NCBI RefSeq assembly: GCF_900635455.1
Contig: NZ_LR134116.1
Span: 3,286,001 to 3,350,000 of the forward strand
Direction of reading: 5' to 3'
DNA from: Yersinia intermedia
GTDB taxonomy: Bacteria > Pseudomonadota > Gammaproteobacteria > Enterobacterales > Enterobacteriaceae
Length of the DNA: 64,000 nt
Position 1 is the stretch's first letter, and every line of letters begins with the position of its first letter. The position numbers and the translations under genes are program-made. The notes under the pieces were generated by a model. It saw nothing but the letters and a program-made list of their open reading frames with translations. It was not told where the DNA came from and searched no databases. Below are positions 9,220-17,407 of the stretch, piece after piece.

Positions 9220-10128
9220 ATGCGCAGAAAAATACCCAGTAGTGCGTCCCTGCAGGCTTTTGATGCCGCCGCAAGGCACGGTAATTTTGCCCGGGCCGCA
9301 GAGGAGTTATCGTTAACCGAAGGGGCGATTAGCCGTCAGATTGCGCGTATTGAAGCGTTGCTGAACTGTAAACTGTTTGACCGTATGGGAAGCCGGGTAA
9401 AGCTTAACCCTGTCGGCGCACGCTATGCACATCACGTGCGTGAAACTCTCGATCGGCTCGAAAGAGATACGCAGTACATAATGGGAATGCCTGAGGGCAG
9501 TAAGAGTCTGGATATCGCCGTCCTGCCGACCTTTTCCAGCCGTTGGCTTATTCCCCGCCTGAGCGGCTTTAACTCTTTGTTCCCGGACATAACGTTAAAT
9601 ATTGCGGCGAGAACGGATCCGTTCATTTTGCCTGGAAGTGGCTTTGACGCGGTCATTCATTTTGAACATTCCGCATGGGCAGGTATGCGTATGCAATTTC
9701 TGTTTCAGGAGATTCTGCTGCCTGTTTGCAATCCCGCACTGTTAACAAATAATGACGTCAATCGACAGTTAAACGAACTTCCGCGCATTCACCGTCGACA
9801 GAATCCTGATGCATGGCATCACTATGCCCGGGAAAGTGGAATACGCCTCGATAATCCGGCTCAGGGTGTGCGGTACGATCTTCATGAAATGTCCATCGCT
9901 GCCGTCATCGCGGGACAAGGCGTAGCATTGGTTCCGCGTATGTATGTCGAGAATGAATTGAGTTGCGGCATGCTTGTTTCGCCCTGGCCAGCCTCGGACT
10001 GCCTGAGCAAAAAATTCTGTTTAGTAAAACCGACGGAAACAGGAATCAATGAGGCTGCGCTGGAAAGTTTTGAACGCTGGTTGCTTGCTGAAATGAATAC
10101 GCTCACCAGCCTTAATGCCGAACGATGA
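9220..10128 (+). CDS. GcvA-like LysR-family regulator
   Basis: A 302-aa regulator with N-terminal HTH (LQAFDAAARHGNFARAAEEL, then SLTEGAISRQIARIEALL) of the GcvA/AmpR-like subgroup, and an effector-binding domain from about residue 90 (SLDIAVLPTFSSRWLIPRLS). It is divergent from the DABB-tautomerase-MBL operon across a 164-bp intergenic region, the usual arrangement for a LysR activator and its target. The operon product or substrate may be the co-inducer (inference). Confidence 0.88.
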   Translation: MRRKIPSSASLQAFDAAARHGNFARAAEELSLTEGAISRQIARIEALLNCKLFDRMGSRVKLNPVGARYAHHVRETLDRLERDTQYIMGMPEGSKSLDIAVLPTFSSRWLIPRLSGFNSLFPDITLNIAARTDPFILPGSGFDAVIHFEHSAWAGMRMQFLFQEILLPVCNPALLTNNDVNRQLNELPRIHRRQNPDAWHHYARESGIRLDNPAQGVRYDLHEMSIAAVIAGQGVALVPRMYVENELSCGMLVSPWPASDCLSKKFCLVKPTETGINEAALESFERWLLAEMNTLTSLNAER

Positions 10129-10201
10129 CGTTACGTCCGCTCATCGCTGTGAGTTCAACCGATGGATGCAACGCTATCCTTAATCGAAGGAGGACGTTGC
10201 C

Positions 10202-10317
10202 ATGAAACGAAGAACGCGTATTAACTTCACGCCCGAACAGAAAGCGATTATCTGGGACAGATATAAGCAAGGTGATCCCCTGCATGATATCGCCAGAATG
10301 TTCGACAAATATCATCC
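10202..10317 (+). pseudogene. IS30-family transposase N-terminal fragment
   Basis: The first ~38 codons read MKRRTRINFTPEQKAIIWDR followed by YKQGDPLHDIARMFDKYHPS. This is the helix-turn-helix start of IS30-type transposases, which run to ~330-380 aa. Homology ends abruptly after KYHPS, where an unrelated recombinase remnant begins in reverse orientation; the open frame continues meaninglessly to 10696. A good ribosome site (AAGGAGG, 9 nt before ATG) is retained. Confidence 0.7.
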
Positions 10318-10319
10318 TT

Positions 10320-10798
10320 CTAACGGACTGTGCTTTCCAGTTTCTTATGGCCTAACAGAAGTTGGATCACCCGGAGATTCTTGGTTTTCTTGTATATCAG
10401 GTAAGGTTTTGTTCTTCTCATGGAATGTGTGCCGTACAGCGAATCATCAAGACCAGGCTTTGCAGCCCATCCATGAAAAATGCGATTGTATTATCGGGTT
10501 GAGATATGTTGGCAAGAACCGACCCGAGATTGGAACAAGTAGTCTTTACTGTGCAGATTACCCAGCTTTATTAGCGCTGCAACTGCTTCTCTCGTCCCTT
10601 TGGTTATCTCAAATTGGACGGAGCTACCGGTTTTCTGTTGTAACACCGTTGCTCTGCTCGAAACAGAACTGCCATATGCAACATCTGATACTTTGAGTTT
10701 TACCAGATCACAGCCCCGTAGCTTACTGTCCAAAGCCATGTTGAACAGGGCCAGATCGCGCGTTTTACCTGCCAGTTCAAGTCTGATTCGAATCCCCC
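10320..10798 (-). pseudogene. Tyrosine site-specific recombinase (integrase) remnant
   Basis: On the minus strand, three stretches of one recombinase can be read. IWGIRIRLELAGKTRDLAL runs into ALDSKLRGCDLVKLKVSDV. After a stop near 10490 the same frame continues with GTHSMRRTK, which carries the catalytic HxxR, and LLGHKKLESTVR. Upstream an in-frame stop precedes IWGIRIR, and the last stretch stops just before the expected catalytic Tyr. The catalytic half is therefore present but broken by at least two stops, and the N-terminal DNA-binding part is missing. It abuts the IS30 stub, marking a deletion or insertion scar. Confidence 0.7.
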
Positions 10799-11139
10799 AG
10801 ATATGAGATATCTAAAGCGGTCTTTTTTGTCCGATGATACGGTCTTTGTTCCACGGTGACGTGTTCATACTCAAATCCCCTGCAATATGGGAGATTTGAG
10901 TATGGTTGTCCCTCATGAGCGAAGTGCGGAAATTGGCATTTATGCGCGCAAAACCGGGGATGTGTACGTAAGGTGCTGCGTCATTAGAGAAAGTTGAGTG
11001 GCTAGGCTCGTCTGCAGGCAGAGGGTAGCTGATCCCGGTAGACGTATTTCAGTTTGTCTGACCGAAAGATAATTAATACTATAATTTTGAAAAAGTTAAA
11101 CTAAGTATTATGCATAAGACGTGAAGCTAAAGGACAGAT
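10799..11139. other. Intergenic region with a perfect 12-bp stem-loop
   Basis: No gene is seen. CATACTCAAATC (10866-10877) pairs with GATTTGAGTATG (10893-10904) around a 15-nt loop, with no U-run on either side. It could be an element end or an operator. An AT-rich stretch at 11070-11130 precedes the next gene and probably holds its promoter. Confidence 0.4.
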
Positions 11140-12066
11140 ATGACAGCATATTCAAACTCTGATGCGGCAAGGGATTTACGCTCGGCCTTAGACAAGGCCC
11201 CCGCTGGCGCTGTGAACGGAGAATGGTTCTTTATCACCGAACAGGCTAGAGTCTCCTCACAAACCGGAGGCTACATGTATGCAGACGGGAGTCACGTTGC
11301 AGGGGGGAACCACTCCTTTCAGAAGGTCCGGGAGGTTGTCGAGAAACTCGAAGCATCACGGATACAGCCCTTTAATAAGGTTATCGTTCACTGGACAAGG
11401 TCTAAAATACCGTTAATACGGGGGCGCGTTACGGTTGACACACTATTCGATGAGACAATTGTGCCGCGCGGTCCTCAAGACCCGATTTATGAGGCAGCTT
11501 CTGTAGCAAGGCGAGCCTTTTGGGAAAGGTATGGCAGCGTCTCAGATGGCTTTATGGCTGAACGAGATGACGCAAACGTACACAACCAGACGAAATGGTT
11601 CGGGCCCCATCGTCGAGTGCTCAACACTAAGAGCAACACCAAATTAACTCTGGCCACTGATGGCCTTTCGACTCCCTGGGCTGGCATTGCAGACCCGGAA
11701 AATGGCGTAGGATGCGAACTTTTCATGGAATTTGACGCTTCGAATATCTTCAGCCACCAGGTTGATGACTGGGCTCATATCTTGATTAACCTGGGTGATC
11801 TCGTTGCCGATGGGTATCAGGTTGCTGCCGATGTTGAAAAATATGGCGCAATCCTGTTTTGCACTCTTACAGACGAATATAACCCAATGACCCGAATCAT
11901 CCTCAGCCGTGATGGCCGTAGGATTGATAATTTGCCTTTCGGTTCCGTTCCGCTGATCCGTGTAACGCCGATAGCAGAGTCAGAGATTGAACACCTTGAT
12001 CAATCTGATGAATGGGCATCAAGCGCAGCTAGACATGCTCTCGCGGAACGGCAGATAGAAACATAG
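11140..12066 (+). CDS. SUFU (suppressor of fused)-domain-like hypothetical protein
   Basis: A 308-aa protein preceded by AAAGGA at 8-nt spacing. The C-terminal two-thirds resembles the bacterial SUFU-like fold: a TDGLSTPWAGI motif near residue 173, CELFMEFDASNIF, a W-H-x-L-I helix and a beta-rich end (FGSVPLIRVTPI). The N-terminal ~130 residues carry a separate region (YMYADGSHVAGGNHSF) that I do not recognise. Bacterial SUFU-like proteins are often encoded as immunity-type partners near polymorphic toxins, but no toxin is adjacent here. It lies alone in a scar zone rich in broken genes. Function unknown. Confidence 0.5.
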   Translation: MTAYSNSDAARDLRSALDKAPAGAVNGEWFFITEQARVSSQTGGYMYADGSHVAGGNHSFQKVREVVEKLEASRIQPFNKVIVHWTRSKIPLIRGRVTVDTLFDETIVPRGPQDPIYEAASVARRAFWERYGSVSDGFMAERDDANVHNQTKWFGPHRRVLNTKSNTKLTLATDGLSTPWAGIADPENGVGCELFMEFDASNIFSHQVDDWAHILINLGDLVADGYQVAADVEKYGAILFCTLTDEYNPMTRIILSRDGRRIDNLPFGSVPLIRVTPIAESEIEHLDQSDEWASSAARHALAERQIET

Positions 12067-12300
12067 ACAATTATCACGAAGTTATTCACGCCCCTTACGG
12101 GACAGAGTGAGTTCACTCACCTTACTTTAAGGAAGAACAGCATCAAATGATTGGACCTTGTTCCGCTGTGAGCGAAGTTCGCTGACCCCGAATATGCTCA
12201 AGAGTAAAAAGTAATACAGGATCAACGGTATAATTGTGGATCAGTTCTTTTTAGAAAATAGATAAATGCCAGTCGATGCGACTGACTGAGGAAATTTCCC

Positions 12301-12735
12301 ATCGAAAATTATCGGCTACATCGTGGCAGGCTTATCGACCATATCCAGCTTGTAGTAAACAACTTCGAAACAAGCAAAGCTTTTTACACAGTTGTACTAT
12401 CTGTTCTGGAGATCCCTGTAATAAGTACAGACGACGATTATATCTGGGCAGATGAACTTGTCGTTTCGTCAGTAAAAAGTCCAGCCTCTGCAGGTGAGCT
12501 GACAGGACGCCATCATTTGGCTTTTCAGGCCAAGAACCGTGAAGTGGTGGATGCTTTTTACCATGCGGCACTCTCTCATGGTGGGCGTGACAATGGAGCG
12601 CCTGGCGAACGAAGCTACCATCCAGGGTACTACGCGGCTTTTGTGCTCGATCCTGATGGTAACAACATCGAGGCTGTTTACCATGGAGAGGCAGAGCGCA
12701 GTACACAGTCTGTAGAGATTCGCTTCAGCCTCTGA
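12301..12735 (+). pseudogene. VOC-family (glyoxalase/bleomycin-resistance) protein, 5' degraded
   Basis: An open frame of 144 codons encodes a VOC fold. It includes DHIQLVVNNFETSKAFYTVV, the metal-ligand-like GRHHLAFQA and a C-terminal FVLDPDGNNIEAVYHG, all standard VOC landmarks. Upstream the frame meets a stop with no ATG, GTG or TTG before the domain; the only candidate after a GAGGAA site is an ATC at 12301. Either an unusual start is used or the 5' end is lost. The domain itself looks undamaged. Confidence 0.6.
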
Positions 12736-12956
12736 GTAATATGAATGGCTGGTACTAATACTGTAAGTATCCCACAACGGCGGATAGTGCGCTTTTAGCT
12801 ATCTATCCGGTTCGTGCCATAACTTTCTCTATATCCGCTGCTGGCACGAAACGGACAAATTAACTGGGCTGGGGGTCCACTGTGAGCGAGTAGCAGACAT
12901 TGTGCATTTAGAGACTAGTGTAACACCAGGACTCTCTGTGGCTGTTTAATGTAGCC

Positions 12957-13874
12957 TTAGGTTGCTAAGGATGTATTGCTCAAATTCTGCTGTATGTAAT
13001 CAATGAGCGCTCGCGTTTTAGCTGGCAAATAACGCCTGTCAGAATAAAGTGCGAACAATTGAAGTGGGGCTGGCGGTTGTTCAAACTTAATCTCGATCAG
13101 CCGTCCATCGTCGATGTAGGGTTGGCAGGCCTGTTTCGAAAGAATGGCGAAACCAACACCCGCTACCGCCGCGCGTCCTGCCATCTCTCCGCTGTTTACC
13201 CTGTAATGGCCTTTAACCTTAATCGTCTCGAATCCCTCCTTTTTATTCATAAACTGCCAGGGAGCACCTTTAAGTGCATTTACCGTGGTAATACAGGGTA
13301 ATTCTTCAAATTGCTGTATACGAGAAGGGATGCCATAACGCTGAATGATGGAGGGGGCTGCAACGATAGTGCAAGGGATTGTCACCAGATGACGGGCTAT
13401 GTAATCACTGTCATCCAGTTGGCCACGGCTCACAATGATGGCTAAATCCAGATCGTCTCGCAGGGATTCAAAACCAGACAAATTTGTGACACAGCTAATT
13501 TCCAGATCCGGGTGCTGGCAGGCAAAATCGGCAACCACAGAACCCAGCAGTGCAGGACCTATTTCATTGGGAATACAGATACGTAGTGGCCCCTTGAGCT
13601 GCATTTGCCGCAACGTTAATTCTGTTTCAGTCTGCTCAAGCGCTTCCAGTAATGGCTTCGCCCGGGTATAGAGCAGGTGTCCCGCCTGGGTGAGTTTCAT
13701 ATGTCGGGTGTTGCGCTCAATAAGCTGAAGATTCAGTCTGTCTTCTAACTGAGAAATACAACGACTCACGTTTGATGTCGGCATTTCAAGGATTTTCGAT
13801 GCCCCAACAAAACTGTCTCTTTCAACCACCGCAATGAAAACTTTCAGGGTATTAAAATCAAGAGCTGGCCGCAT
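12957..13874 (-). CDS. LysR-family regulator divergent from an MFS transporter
   Basis: A 305-aa regulator. Its HTH (FIAVVERDSFVGASKILEMP, then TSNVSRCISQLEDRL) and effector domain (LKGPLRICIPNEIGPALLG) are complete. The start is the ATG at 13874 with GGGA upstream; the frame allows one more TTG codon. It is divergent from an MFS gene at 13978 with a 103-bp shared control region, so it probably regulates that exporter. Confidence 0.87.
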   Translation of the reverse strand: MRPALDFNTLKVFIAVVERDSFVGASKILEMPTSNVSRCISQLEDRLNLQLIERNTRHMKLTQAGHLLYTRAKPLLEALEQTETELTLRQMQLKGPLRICIPNEIGPALLGSVVADFACQHPDLEISCVTNLSGFESLRDDLDLAIIVSRGQLDDSDYIARHLVTIPCTIVAAPSIIQRYGIPSRIQQFEELPCITTVNALKGAPWQFMNKKEGFETIKVKGHYRVNSGEMAGRAAVAGVGFAILSKQACQPYIDDGRLIEIKFEQPPAPLQLFALYSDRRYLPAKTRALIDYIQQNLSNTSLAT

Positions 13875-13977
13875 CAACTATCCCATAAATGATAACAATA
13901 AGTGTCAGTTTTACCATCTAATGAGCCGCATTGATAGCAGTTAAACTCAGATATCTTTCATCCACAGGTCGCTTGTT

Positions 13978-15186
13978 ATGTCACTGGTCACAACAACGTT
14001 TAATCATAAAGCCCTCATCCGGATAGCGGTTGTCATGGCTTTTATCCAGTTCACGAATGCACTGGAATATATGATGTTCAACCCTGTTTTTGCTTTTATG
14101 GCAGCAGACTTCGTCGTTCCCGTATCATTCTCAGGCTACGTATCCGGCATGTACACCTCCGGGGCAGTCCTCTCGGGAATTATCGCCTTTTACTGGATTG
14201 GTCGTTTCAATAAGAAACGTTTTCTCTTCGTCAATATGGCACTCCTGGGGATACTGACATTTTTGACGACACTCACCTCCAGTTTTAGTCTTCTGCTTGC
14301 ATTACGATTCTGCGCAGGACTGGTAGGAGGCACAACAATGGGGGTGGGTATCAGTATATTGATAAATCTCGCACCGGCTAACTTGCGCGGAAAAATGTTG
14401 GCGACGGTCATTGCATCATTTTCGATGGTAAGCATTGTCGGAATGCCCGCGATACTATTTTTGTGTGCTCATTACGGCTGGCATGTCGCTTTGTGGTTTA
14501 TCAGTACGCTGTGTTTGTTGGCATTGCCACTGATTGTTTCCATCATCCCTCAGGATCCACTCTCTTTCGACACACCCCACGCACTGCCACTCGACGTTAA
14601 TACTTTGCTGTTCGCTTCCAGTAATGCGCTGGTACAATTTAGCCCGATGCTGATCATTCCTGTTCTGGTACCATTAATGACCCAACTGCTGGGCGCCTCT
14701 CAAGACCTGCTGCCATTGCTGTTTTTCGCCGGGGGCATTGCAGGATACCTGTCAACAAAAATGACAGGCGCGTTAACTTCCCGTTTCTCTGCTTTGGTTC
14801 TGGCTACAGGGTCAACCATCGTCTTTATAGTGAGTTTGCTAATACCCATTCTGGGCTATCCGCATGCGGGGCTATTTATTACTGTATTTCTCGGTGCATC
14901 ATACAGTCGTCTGGTTTCCTCCTCGGCGCTGACCATTCAGTTTCCTGATGACAGGCAACGAGCGGGATTCTCTTCATTGCAGTCATCAATAATGTACATG
15001 ATCACAACGGTCGCATTTTTTCTGTCAGCTTTTCTATTACCTGGGCACGCCATAGCACCACAAAATATGAACACGTTGCTGGGGGTATGTGCAATTTCCG
15101 CATCAGGGTTCCCAATCATGGTTATCATTCTGAAAAAGAAACTGGCTAAGCGTACGCTCCAACCGAATCATCTCATCAATGATTAG
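13978..15186 (+). CDS. MFS transporter (DHA1-like)
   Basis: A 402-aa inner-membrane protein with about 12 predicted hydrophobic segments. Loop 2-3 carries a weak MFS signature (YWIGRFNKKRFLFVNM). The motif AGLVGGTTMGVGISILINLA in TM4-5 resembles the drug-antiporter (DHA1) group. Substrate is unknown. It is divergently paired with a LysR gene, which probably controls it. It is intact and of normal length. Confidence 0.85.
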   Translation: MSLVTTTFNHKALIRIAVVMAFIQFTNALEYMMFNPVFAFMAADFVVPVSFSGYVSGMYTSGAVLSGIIAFYWIGRFNKKRFLFVNMALLGILTFLTTLTSSFSLLLALRFCAGLVGGTTMGVGISILINLAPANLRGKMLATVIASFSMVSIVGMPAILFLCAHYGWHVALWFISTLCLLALPLIVSIIPQDPLSFDTPHALPLDVNTLLFASSNALVQFSPMLIIPVLVPLMTQLLGASQDLLPLLFFAGGIAGYLSTKMTGALTSRFSALVLATGSTIVFIVSLLIPILGYPHAGLFITVFLGASYSRLVSSSALTIQFPDDRQRAGFSSLQSSIMYMITTVAFFLSAFLLPGHAIAPQNMNTLLGVCAISASGFPIMVIILKKKLAKRTLQPNHLIND

Positions 15187-15316
15187 CATAACGTCCGCAG
15201 TTGGCACAATGCCGACGTTTAGATTTCGTTCAGACTTATCACAGTGTCAGAGCTGGCCTGAACTGATATTCTTCATTTATTCAGATAATGGCTGAATTTA
15301 TGAATACATCTAATAA

Positions 15317-15502
<186 letters not shown>

Positions 15503-15615
15503 TAGCCAGACCCCGCCAAACTCAAGCAACACAGAGATTAGATTTTGTAATCTGGAACAGCGTCAAGAATTACAGGTATAATCCCACAAATTATTCAATT
15601 GGTTTAGAGACGAAA

Positions 15616-16155
15616 ATGACAAAACTCACCTTACAAGAGCAGATGCTAAAAGCGGGATTAGTGACCAGCAAAAAAATGGCTAAAGTCCAAAGAACAGCTA
15701 AAAAATCACGAGTTCAGGCTCGTGAGGCAAGAGAGGCTGTGGAAGAAAATAAAAAAGTACAACTTGAGCGTGATAAAGAGCTAAGCGAACAACAAAAACA
15801 CGCTGCTTTATCTAAAGAGTATAAAGCTCAGGTGAAACAGCTCATTGAAATGAACAGAATCAATATTTCAAAAGGCAATATTGGTTTTAACTTCACAGAT
15901 AATAATTTAATTAAAAAAATAACTGTGGATAAGACTACTCAAGCTCAGTTGATTAGTGGCCGTCTCGCCATTGCTCGTTTGGTCGTGGATAACAGTAGCG
16001 AGAGTGAATACGCTATTATCCCCGCGAGCGTAGCCGATAAAATTGCGCAGCGAGATGCGAACAGTATTGTATTAAATAGTGCGCTTAGTCAGGAAGAGCA
16101 AGATGGCGAAGATCCGTATGCCGATTTTAAAGTGCCCGATGATTTGATGTGGTAA
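15616..16155 (+). CDS. yaiL: DUF2058 family protein YaiL
   Basis: A 179-aa soluble, highly charged protein. The N-terminal ~80 residues form a Lys/Arg/Glu-rich helix (LTLQEQMLKAGLVTSKKMAK), and the C-terminal domain contains GNIGFNFTDNNLIKKI and a PYADFKVPDDLMW tail. Length and motifs match E. coli YaiL, a conserved nucleoprotein-associated family of unproven role. A Rho-independent terminator follows 27 bp after the stop. Core-type gene. Confidence 0.88.
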   Translation: MTKLTLQEQMLKAGLVTSKKMAKVQRTAKKSRVQAREAREAVEENKKVQLERDKELSEQQKHAALSKEYKAQVKQLIEMNRINISKGNIGFNFTDNNLIKKITVDKTTQAQLISGRLAIARLVVDNSSESEYAIIPASVADKIAQRDANSIVLNSALSQEEQDGEDPYADFKVPDDLMW

Positions 16156-16182
16156 TTAACGTCTTGCAGATGCTTATATATG

Positions 16183-16204
16183 AAAGGCCCCTTAGGGCTT
16201 TTCA
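16183..16204 (+). terminator. Rho-independent terminator after yaiL
   Basis: AAAGGCCC pairs with GGGCTTTT around CTTA, 27 bp beyond the yaiL stop. A bidirectional fold is possible, because the A-rich left arm would give a U-run on the other strand. Confidence 0.8.
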
Positions 16205-16486
16205 TTAAGATTTTATGTCCAGCCAGTTCATAGGAAAACGCAGGGTTATTCTGGGCAATTGCCAACATTTTTGCTATCAATCCGACTGGATTACGTCTAT
16301 AGATATAAGCAACGAAAGGGATGAATACGAGAAAATATAATATTTTCATTTTTAATGCCGCTGTTTGAATTAACGGCGACGGATAGCGGGTTTGGCGATA
16401 AAAGTCATTTGATTAAGCATTTCCATATGCACTTTGGCACGACTCCGGGCACCTTCGCAGTGACATCGTTATAGATACTTTCGCTT
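16205..16486. other. Intergenic region with a faint AraC-like C-terminal scrap
   Basis: No convincing gene is seen. A short plus-strand frame at about 16418-16471 reads HFHMHFGTTPGTFAVTSL and stops. It resembles the second HTH tail of AraC regulators (F-x-x-x-F-G-x-x-P-x-x-F) and may be a relic. A minus-strand frame at 16089-16349 overlaps yaiL and was not accepted. Confidence 0.3.
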
Positions 16487-17185
16487 TCAGAATGGGCTGG
16501 TATTACGGGCTTTGATCCACTCTTCGCCAATGGGATGATTAAAATGTAACTCACTGGCGTGCAGCATCAGCCGCGGAGCCCGTTCGGTACCTGGTAGCAG
16601 GCGACCGCCATACAGGTCGCAGCCCAAAATAGGGTGGCCCAACTGCTGGCAGTGAATGCGTAGTTGATGGGTGCGCCCGGTCTCCGGGGTTAGCTGTACC
16701 CGCGTCAATGGCAGTAACGTACTGTCTTCCAACTCATGATAAAAACGCTCAACAACCTGATAGTGGGAACGAGCGGGCTTACCGTGGATTGAACAAATAG
16801 ACATTAGCGGGAACAGCGCCGGGTCTTTGGCAATCGCAGCGTCTATCACCCCTTCGTTGTCGTCCAGATGTCCACAGAGCAGTGCGCTGTACACCTTAGT
16901 CACTGTGCGCTGACTGAACTGTTGGCAGAGGGCAGCGTTAATAACCTTATTGCGGGCAATCACCATCAGCCCGGAAGTACCGAAATCAAGGCGATGGACC
17001 AGGGTACAGCCGGGGAATATCTGTACCAGCCGATGATGTACCGAATCGAGATTTTGTGGATTTTTCCCCGAGAGGCTGAGCAGCCCTGCGGGTTTATTGA
17101 TAAGCACCAGGTGATCGTCCTGATAGAGAATCTCTATCTTGTCATGGCACGGAGGGGCAATAAAGGTATCAATAATCGTAGACAT
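16487..17185 (-). CDS. RluA-family pseudouridine synthase
   Basis: A 232-aa enzyme expected to convert uridine to pseudouridine in rRNA or tRNA. The catalytic HRLD motif with the active Asp is present (LVHRLDFGTSGLMVIA, about residues 62-77), together with the TGRTHQLRIH motif and LGHPILG. There is no S4 RNA-binding domain, as in the short RluA subgroup (219 aa in E. coli). Similarity to E. coli RluA is moderate, so it may be a paralogue rather than RluA itself. It is the last core-like gene before the serralysin island. Confidence 0.85.
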   Translation of the reverse strand: MSTIIDTFIAPPCHDKIEILYQDDHLVLINKPAGLLSLSGKNPQNLDSVHHRLVQIFPGCTLVHRLDFGTSGLMVIARNKVINAALCQQFSQRTVTKVYSALLCGHLDDNEGVIDAAIAKDPALFPLMSICSIHGKPARSHYQVVERFYHELEDSTLLPLTRVQLTPETGRTHQLRIHCQQLGHPILGCDLYGGRLLPGTERAPRLMLHASELHFNHPIGEEWIKARNTSPF

Positions 17186-17350
17186 CGGCTGCCCGGATGG
17201 AGAGTGGGAGTGGATAATAACGAATTTTCAACCAACTGGCGAATCAAGTACCTACAGTCGCAAAATTAAACACCTAATACATTGTTAAATAACGATATTA
17301 ATTAAACTCACTTTTCAATACATCACCAAGCTATTTAACTGAACATGCAC
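17186..17350. other. AT-rich intergenic region before the island edge
   Basis: No gene is seen. The region includes the promoter side of the pseudouridine synthase gene and runs into the IS6-family end remnant at 17351. Confidence 0.4.
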
Positions 17351-17404
17351 GTAACATCACAAAAAACAGCATGTTACCTAACAACACCTTAGTGCGACAG
17401 AGCC
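17351..17404 (-). mobile_element. IS6-family terminal remnant at the left island edge
   Basis: Read on the minus strand, this is an inverted-repeat-like end GGCTCTGTCGCAC followed by TAAGGTGTTGTTAGGTAACA and a run around TGTTTTTTGTGATGTTAC. The same ~54 bp with few differences occurs on the plus strand at about 26434-26488, immediately before an IS6-type transposase fragment. The two copies face away from each other and bracket the serralysin cluster. The IR resembles IS6/IS26-type ends (GGCTCTGTTGCAAA). Confidence 0.6.
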
Positions 17405-17407
17405 GTT

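Noticed and set aside
16089..16349. Minus-strand 86-codon frame with a hydrophobic start overlapping the end of yaiL
   Set aside because: It runs through the yaiL terminator and antisense to its conserved C-terminus, with no recognisable family or clear ribosome site. Chance openness is more likely.
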